This document shows positions 1 through 3,554 of a stretch of DNA of 5,679 nucleotides, piece by piece (position 1 is the first letter of the stretch; each line of letters starts with the position of its first letter). Source of the DNA: Bacteroidia bacterium. GTDB taxonomy: Bacteria > Bacteroidota > Bacteroidia > B-17B0 > Aurantibacillaceae. Location of the stretch: contig JACMLS010000712.1 in the NCBI GenBank assembly GCA_014379485.1, positions 1 to 5,679 on the forward strand. The letters run 5' to 3'. The notes under the pieces are model-generated. The model made no database searches, was not told the DNA's origin, and saw only the letters and a program-made list of their open reading frames with translations. The translations under genes were made by a program, and so were the position numbers.

Positions 1-30
1 ATAATTTCGTTTAAGAATATTTTGTTTTAG
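1..30 (+). other. possible 3' end of an upstream gene
   Basis: Frame 1 is open from the window edge for nine codons (I I S F K N I L F) and ends in TAG at 28-30. The other two plus-strand frames hit stops within the first 15 bases. The TAG lies 8 bases before the terminator at 39-72, the usual place for a gene end. Nine codons are too few to recognise a protein or to rule out chance, so this is only a hint that a plus-strand gene ends here. Confidence 0.25.
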
Positions 31-38
31 AATAAAAG

Positions 39-72
39 ACCCGGAGAGATTTAATTTTCTTCGGGTTTTTTT
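39..72 (+). terminator. intrinsic terminator, unit copy 1
   Basis: The arm ACCCGGAGA (39-47) pairs with TCTTCGGGT (58-66) as a 9-bp stem with one G-T pair and an 11-base loop. A run of seven T follows (66-72). It would end a plus-strand transcript entering from the left edge. A near-identical copy lies at 144-177. Confidence 0.8.
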
Positions 73-83
73 GTTGAATTGAT

Positions 84-104
84 GGTATCACAATTTGTGA
101 TACC
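84..104. promoter_or_regulatory. 21-bp perfect palindrome, operator-like
   Basis: GGTATCACAA and TTGTGATACC flank one central T, giving ten matched positions on each side with no mismatch. The length and twofold symmetry are typical of a site for a dimeric helix-turn-helix repressor. The order TCACA then TGTGA is the reverse of a Crp-type site (TGTGA-N6-TCACA), so I do not assign it to Crp/Fnr. As RNA it could fold into a short hairpin, but no T run follows, so it is not a terminator. The regulator is unknown. Confidence 0.55.
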
Positions 105-143
105 TATTGAATAGCACGATGATTTTTGTTGTGTTTTGGTCAG

Positions 144-177
144 AAACCCGGAGAATTAATTTTCTTCGGGTTTTTTT
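144..177 (+). terminator. intrinsic terminator, unit copy 2
   Basis: The stem AAACCCGGAGA (144-154) pairs with TCTTCGGGTTT (163-173) around an 8-base loop, and the T run reaches 177. It is almost the same as the terminator at 39-72. It sits between the two palindromes with no evident gene directly upstream, so it may be left over from a lost gene or act as a second barrier to read-through into the hydrolase. Confidence 0.75.
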
Positions 178-210
178 GTTGAAGTAATTTAATACTACTT
201 TTAATAGAAT

Positions 211-231
211 GGTGTCACAAATTGTGATACC
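211..231. promoter_or_regulatory. second copy of the 21-bp palindrome
   Basis: The halves are GGTGTCACAA and TTGTGATACC around a central A. This is the same site as at 84-104 with one arm mismatch (G for A at 214). It ends 34 bases before the hydrolase start codon and just upstream of a candidate -7 element, so a bound protein could control hydrolase transcription. Retention of the symmetric core in both copies supports a protein-binding role. The regulator is not identified. Confidence 0.55.
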
Positions 232-253
232 TTCTAAACAAAGAGAAAAAGAG

Positions 254-261
254 TAAATTCG
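254..261 (+). promoter_or_regulatory. candidate Bacteroidota -7 element for the hydrolase
   Basis: TAAATTCG matches the Bacteroidota -7 consensus TAnnTTTG except for one base, and is followed by CACA and the ATG at 266. A weak TTC at 232-234 lies 19 bases upstream, where a -33 TTG would be expected. If used, the transcript would start at or very near the start codon and be almost leaderless. There is no strong Shine-Dalgarno site; the upstream stretch is A/G rich (241-253). Confidence 0.35.
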
Positions 262-265
262 CACA

Positions 266-1153
266 ATGAACAAATTCTTTCCCACAATAGCATTCTTCAC
301 ACTCCTCCTCTCCTCCTGCAGTTTCAACAAAATGTTTTTGCAACCCACAAAAATTCCGGCAACTGCAAAAAAACTTACAATGAAATCTGCTACTGATACT
401 ACAGTGGTTTCTTATTCAGAAAATTTTCAACCCACATTTTTAAAAAACGGAAAAGATACTATTCGATTAGATTTTACAATTGAAAGCGTGGTTTTTAAAA
501 GCGCAAACGGAAACAAGCTGAATGGCTGGATGATGAAATCTAAAACCGTGACATCGACAATTACTTTGTTTCATCTTCATGGCAATGCGGGTTGTCTTTT
601 AAGTCAGTACATGGCAATGCAGCCGCTCTTAGAAAAAGGTTTTCAGGTATTTGTTTTTGATTATAGCGGCTTTGGTTTTTCTGAAGGGAAGGCTACAAAG
701 AAAAATGTGTTGACGGATGCGCTTTCTGCGCTTGATTATTTGAGAGCAAGGCCTGAAGTAAAAGGAACCAAGCTCGTAATTTACGGCCAGTCGCTTGGCG
801 GACATTTATCTGCAACCGTTGCAGCGAAACGCCAGGCAGATATTGACGGGCTTGTAATAGAAGGCGCTTTCTCTTCGCATAAAGATATTGGAGCACATAC
901 AGTTCCGGTCTTAGGTCGTGTTTTTGTAAAGAACGGTTACAACGCAAAAAAATCAATTAAACTCTACACAAAACCTTTGCTGGTAATTCACAGTACGGAA
1001 GATGAAACGATTCCTTTTTTTATGGGAAAAAGAATTTTTGATCATGCCAACGCTCCTAAAGAGTTTTACGAAATAAAAAAATGCCACATCTGCGGGCCTG
1101 AATATTATCCCGATGAAATTGCGGAGAAAATAAAAGCGATGTTGGTTAAATAA
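266..1153 (+). CDS. alpha/beta-hydrolase lipoprotein
   Basis: This is a 295-residue serine hydrolase of the alpha/beta fold, nearest in motif pattern to the BEM46/ABHD13-like group. The N-terminus is a lipoprotein signal: Lys3, a hydrophobic core, and the lipobox L-S-S-C with Cys18 as the likely lipidated residue. Membrane anchoring in the periplasm or at the outer membrane is therefore expected. Fold motifs appear in order: HGNAG (105-109, oxyanion loop), DYSGFGFSEG (132-141), nucleophile elbow GQSLGG with Ser176, acid Asp246 in STEDETIP, and His274 in KKCHICG. The triad and length are complete. The substrate cannot be told; esterase, lipase-like or peptidase-like activity is possible. An operator-like palindrome lies upstream and a terminator overlaps the stop codon, so the gene is probably monocistronic. 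A decayed copy of its 3' end follows at 1256. Confidence 0.9.
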   Translation: MNKFFPTIAFFTLLLSSCSFNKMFLQPTKIPATAKKLTMKSATDTTVVSYSENFQPTFLKNGKDTIRLDFTIESVVFKSANGNKLNGWMMKSKTVTSTITLFHLHGNAGCLLSQYMAMQPLLEKGFQVFVFDYSGFGFSEGKATKKNVLTDALSALDYLRARPEVKGTKLVIYGQSLGGHLSATVAAKRQADIDGLVIEGAFSSHKDIGAHTVPVLGRVFVKNGYNAKKSIKLYTKPLLVIHSTEDETIPFFMGKRIFDHANAPKEFYEIKKCHICGPEYYPDEIAEKIKAMLVK

Positions 1154-1186
1154 AAACCGCGCTGAATTTCTAAGGAGCGGGTTTTT
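1152..1186 (+). terminator. intrinsic terminator of the hydrolase gene
   Basis: The hairpin starts inside the TAA stop codon. AAAAACC plus CGCT (1152-1163, with G1159 bulged) pairs with AGCG plus GGTTTTT (1176-1186), and the loop contains GAATTTCTAAGG. The right arm ends in five T and then ATTT. The same loop sequence recurs in the duplicated terminator at 1350-1385. Confidence 0.75.
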
Positions 1187-1255
1187 ATTTACAAACTTTC
1201 AAATGCCAAACTTTATTCCCCACAGTTCGGGTGGACAACACCCTAACAGCGTGAG

Positions 1256-1351
1256 AAAGAATTTTACGAAATAAAAAAATGCCACATCTGCGGTACTGGA
1301 TATTACCCCGATGAAATTGCAGAGAAAATAAAAACGATGTGGGCTAAATAA
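1256..1351 (+). pseudogene. decayed duplicate of the hydrolase 3' end
   Basis: This stretch repeats positions 1058-1153 at a constant offset of 198 bases with no indel. I count 87 of 96 bases identical, including the stop codon. In frame it matches hydrolase residues 265-295 at 26 of 31 positions and keeps the catalytic-His segment KKCHICG. The changes are P to T, E to G, A to T, L to W and V to A, plus four silent changes. An in-frame TAA at 1244-1246 lies just upstream with no start codon after it, and the nucleophile and acid regions are missing, so it cannot make a hydrolase. It is best read as the remnant of a second tandem hydrolase gene, or as a local duplication of the 3' end. Confidence 0.85.
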
Positions 1352-1385
1352 AAATCGCCCCGAATTTCTAAGGAGCGATTTTTTT
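1350..1385. terminator. duplicated terminator, probably bidirectional
   Basis: The arm 1350-1361 (AAAAATCGC then CCC) pairs with 1372-1383 (GGAGCGATTTTT) over 12 positions with one mismatch (C1359 with A1374), around a 10-base loop. T continues to 1385 on the plus strand. On the minus strand the hairpin is followed by TTTTTATTT. It lies 40 bases past the stop of the convergent gene at 1426-3225, for which no other terminator is evident, so it probably ends that transcript as well. Confidence 0.7.
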
Positions 1386-1425
1386 AATTTATAAAACTCA
1401 ACTGTAAGCCAAATACCAGAAACAA

Positions 1426-3225
1426 TTAACGTTGCAAAATTATTTTCTCAGTTGCAGAACCTCCGTCTGCATTAATTATTTTAAGAAAATAAAAACCATC
1501 TGCAAGATGACTGATGTCCATACTTTGTTTGGTTGTTCCTTCTGCCGGCCATCTTCCCATATTTTCTCCGTTGAGGTTGTAAATTTCTGCCACAGAACCT
1601 TTGCTCATGTTCTCAATAAAGAGCGTACCTGTTGTTGGATTGGGATACGCGCTATTATGTTGCACGGCCTCTCCGCTTGCTTTTACTTTGAGTGGGAGAG
1701 TTGAATAATTGTAACGCGCAAGAAAAGCATTTATTTCTTGTGTGGACCAAGCATCTAAATCATTACTAAACGCTGGAGCTGTATTAAAATCAGTTTGGCT
1801 TGGTATGTTACCCCCGTAACTACCTGTTATATAAAGTGCACTGAAAGGTGTGTAAAGACAAATATCGAGCGAACGATCCATGCCAGGACCTTGAATTGCA
1901 TCTACATCATTATAAGCACCCGTAATTTTGTTGTATCTGGCAATGTAAATATCGCGGTTTGCAGCTACAACGCTTGCTGTAGATGGGGAGAAATCGAAAT
2001 CACAGGTGCCTTGAAAATAGCCTGAAATGTAAACGTGATTTGCATCGTCAAGTGCAATACATACTCCTGCATCGTCGAAAGAGCCACTTCCATAACTTTC
2101 TACCCATTTTATAGTTCCGGCACTATTATAACTTCCAAGCACAATATCATGGATGAACGGTGCAACGGTTAAATTAGTAATAGTTGTTGAGGGAATTGTT
2201 GGAAATGTAATATTTCCACCTCCAAAACCGCCTACAAAATAAATATTGCCCGAAGCATCTGCAATTACCTCCTGTAATTTATCTTCAAGTACTGTTCCGA
2301 AATTTCTTTCCCAGATAAGGGTTCCCACCGTATTGTATTTGGCAACAAAAGCGTCTCTGTTTCCAACGTAAGCAGAGTTAGGAAGTGCAACGCCAGCGCC
2401 CGGATCAAAATCGCAGTCAGCAGTTTCAAAATAACCACATACTGCAATATTTCCGCTTGGGTCGGTTGTAATACTGCTTATTGACTCATTTCCGATACCA
2501 CCGATTTTCTTTTTCATAAAAACTGCGCAAATTGTTGAGCTGTATTTGCAGAAAAAAGCATCTCTTGGTCCTGTACTAGTCATATTAGTGGTAAGTGCCG
2601 AAGGATCAAAATCAACAGTGCCTTGAAAAGTTCCGCCAACAAGCAGGTCGCCCCCGATAGGGTCAAAAGCAATGCTCATTGCAGAGTCGCTTCCTGCTCC
2701 GCCAATTCTCTTTGCCCAAACATAATTTCCGCTAAGGTCGTACTTCGCAATAAATACATCAGTTCCGCCGGCTGATGTAAGACTATGAACTCCTGCGCCC
2801 GGATCAAAATCTGCAGTAAGAGTAAAATATCCGGTTACAAAAATATGTGTGCCGTTAGAAATAATTGATGTAGGGGTTTCTTCTCCTGTACCACCAATCT
2901 GTATTGCCCAATCCAATACGTTGCCATCTTGTATTTTTGAGATATACATATCACTTGGACTTGTTGGAGAAACAGTAGAAGTGTAAGTTACTGAACCTAA
3001 GCCGGGGTCAAAATCTATCCCGCATGGGAATGTTGTTTGAAAAACGCCCGCAGAGATTATACTAACCGTATCTACAGTATTGTGAGAGAGACAACGCCCG
3101 AATGAACTGATAGTGCAAGGTACCGGCCCGTTTGAAAACTGGTCCGCCCAAGTATACTGCAAATTCTGCGCATTCAACATTACAGATAATAATAGTGGCG
3201 CAATAGTGAGAATGATTTTTTCCAT
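1426..3225 (-). CDS. secreted SBBP beta-propeller protein with T9SS sorting domain
   Basis: A complete 599-residue protein. Residues 1-19 form a Sec signal peptide (MEKIIL, hydrophobic core, likely cleavage after LNA). Residues 50-505 carry about seven SBBP-like units of 65-70 residues. Each has a hydrophobic strand such as IYFVGGF or HVYISGYF (near 123, 188, 255, 323, 393 and 458), a D-x-F-[IV]-A-K-Y segment, and often a W-A-x-x-IGG turn. Acidic DFDPG or DFDPS motifs recur at 71, 139, 205 and 272, with a variant at 409. Residues 525-599 (AYPNPTTG, EIYNLNGE, ADGFYFLKI, KIILQR) are a Por/T9SS C-terminal sorting domain, which directs export through the outer membrane and is normally removed. 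Function beyond a surface or released propeller is unknown. The start follows an A-rich tract in place of a Shine-Dalgarno site. The gene is convergent with the hydrolase. Confidence 0.9.
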   Translation of the reverse strand: MEKIILTIAPLLLSVMLNAQNLQYTWADQFSNGPVPCTISSFGRCLSHNTVDTVSIISAGVFQTTFPCGIDFDPGLGSVTYTSTVSPTSPSDMYISKIQDGNVLDWAIQIGGTGEETPTSIISNGTHIFVTGYFTLTADFDPGAGVHSLTSAGGTDVFIAKYDLSGNYVWAKRIGGAGSDSAMSIAFDPIGGDLLVGGTFQGTVDFDPSALTTNMTSTGPRDAFFCKYSSTICAVFMKKKIGGIGNESISSITTDPSGNIAVCGYFETADCDFDPGAGVALPNSAYVGNRDAFVAKYNTVGTLIWERNFGTVLEDKLQEVIADASGNIYFVGGFGGGNITFPTIPSTTITNLTVAPFIHDIVLGSYNSAGTIKWVESYGSGSFDDAGVCIALDDANHVYISGYFQGTCDFDFSPSTASVVAANRDIYIARYNKITGAYNDVDAIQGPGMDRSLDICLYTPFSALYITGSYGGNIPSQTDFNTAPAFSNDLDAWSTQEINAFLARYNYSTLPLKVKASGEAVQHNSAYPNPTTGTLFIENMSKGSVAEIYNLNGENMGRWPAEGTTKQSMDISHLADGFYFLKIINADGGSATEKIILQR

Positions 3226-3248
3226 GATTTCTTTTTTTTTTGTAACAC

Positions 3249-3256
3249 TAAATGTA
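3249..3256 (-). promoter_or_regulatory. weak candidate -7 element for the 599-residue protein gene
   Basis: On the minus strand this reads TACATTTA, one base from TAnnTTTG, and lies 23 bases before the start codon. The nearest upstream TTG is about 26 bases away, longer than the usual spacing. A second near match, TTACTTTG (3283-3290, minus), is an alternative. A ten-A tract and GAAATC lie between this element and the ATG. Neither promoter is certain. Confidence 0.22.
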
Positions 3257-3366
3257 GTTTAGGATTTCATAAAAAAATACTGCAAAGTAACCAACGTTAA
3301 CTTTGGTGTAAGGAACGGGAGAAAAAAAGAAATTTTTCAGAACAAATTTTTTTCGAAACGAAAGAG

Positions 3367-3383
3367 TATCCGTATTTCGGATA
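3367..3383. repeat. short inverted repeat in the intergenic region
   Basis: TATCCG (3367-3372) and CGGATA (3378-3383) are exact inverted repeats around TATTT. The site lies about 140 bases upstream of the 599-residue protein's start codon, so it could be an operator or activator site. A 6-bp arm in AT-rich DNA can also occur by chance. Confidence 0.3.
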
Positions 3384-3395
3384 AACATATGAATG

Positions 3396-3421
3396 TTTTT
3401 TTGTCATACTGAGCGCTTTCG
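3396..3421. repeat. REP-like element A (partial)
   Basis: A T7 tract, GTCATACT, GAGCG and CTTTCG match the first half of the fuller element that follows at 3422, including the T tract before GTCA. The second half (GAAGTG..GAC) is absent, so this looks like a truncated copy. Confidence 0.55.
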
Positions 3422-3467
3422 TTTTTTTTTGTCACACTGAGCGGAGTCGAAGTGGGACAAAAAAAAA
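3422..3467. repeat. REP-like palindromic element B (complete)
   Basis: T9 plus GTCACACT (3422-3438) pairs with AGTGGGAC plus A9 (3451-3467), a 17-bp stem with one mismatch, around the 12-base loop GAGCGGAGTCGA. From general knowledge, short elements of the form GTCAnnCTGAGCGnAGTCGAAG are scattered between genes in many Bacteroidota genomes, but I cannot name a family. The A9 arm also forms the T tract of the minus-strand terminator at 3459-3497. Confidence 0.65.
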
Positions 3468-3497
3468 TTCCCCGGCAATTTCTTACCGGGGAATTTT
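3459..3497 (-). terminator. strong intrinsic terminator of the 3555-5679 gene
   Basis: AAAATTCCCCGG (3464-3475) and CCGGGGAATTTT (3486-3497) are perfect 12-bp arms around a 10-base loop. Read on the minus strand, the G/C stem is followed by a T run that continues through 3459. It lies about 57 bases past the stop codon of the upstream minus-strand gene and should keep the two T9SS genes in separate transcripts. Confidence 0.88.
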
Positions 3498-3522
3498 GTG
3501 CTGATTAGATTTTATTTATCCG

Positions 3523-3554
3523 TTGTCAATTCGAGCGCAGCCGAGAAGTGGCAA
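3523..3554. repeat. REP-like element D next to a stop codon
   Basis: TTGTCA, then ATTCGAGCGCAGCCGAGAAG, then TGGCAA align with the core of elements A and B (GTCA..GAGCGnAG.CGA.AAGTG). The ends TTGTCA and TGGCAA are inverted repeats with one mismatch. The element ends directly beside the stop codon at 3555-3557, so it lies in the 3' untranslated part of the upstream gene's transcript, before its terminator. Confidence 0.55.

Larger units (their letters stand above)
39..231 (+). repeat. imperfect tandem duplication: terminator plus palindrome
   Basis: Unit 1 (39-104) and unit 2 (146-231) have the same order: terminator hairpin, T7 tract, GTTGAA, then a 21-bp palindrome. The terminator parts differ by a 2-base indel in the loop. 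Unit 2 has about 20 extra bases between the T tract and the palindrome. Only about 41 bases (105-145) separate the units, with no credible gene there. The second unit directly precedes the hydrolase gene at 266. A plausible reading is that the interval between the units once held a gene. Confidence 0.7.

Noticed and set aside
84..104. A Crp/Fnr-type binding site.
   Set aside because: The half-sites are in the order TCACA then TGTGA, opposite to the Crp pattern, and the spacing does not fit an Fnr site.
119..187. A 22-codon plus-strand frame starting at ATG 119, after palindrome 1.
   Set aside because: It reads straight through the terminator hairpin and T tract, and the product has no recognisable character. 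It is kept only as a possible trace of a lost start region.
88..348. An 86-codon minus-strand reading frame across the palindrome region and hydrolase start.
   Set aside because: It overlaps the lipoprotein signal region, both palindromes and a terminator antisense, and its product resembles no known domain. It is a shadow frame.
693..956. An 87-codon minus-strand frame inside the hydrolase gene.
   Set aside because: It lies wholly within a well-supported gene on the other strand, and its Arg/Leu/Gln-rich product is typical of antisense translation.
2480..2540. A possible frameshift pair in the 599-residue protein, where FMKKKIGG replaces the usual WAKKIGG turn.
   Set aside because: The other two frames give no better match to the repeat, and the frame is intact on both sides. 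Ordinary divergence explains it.
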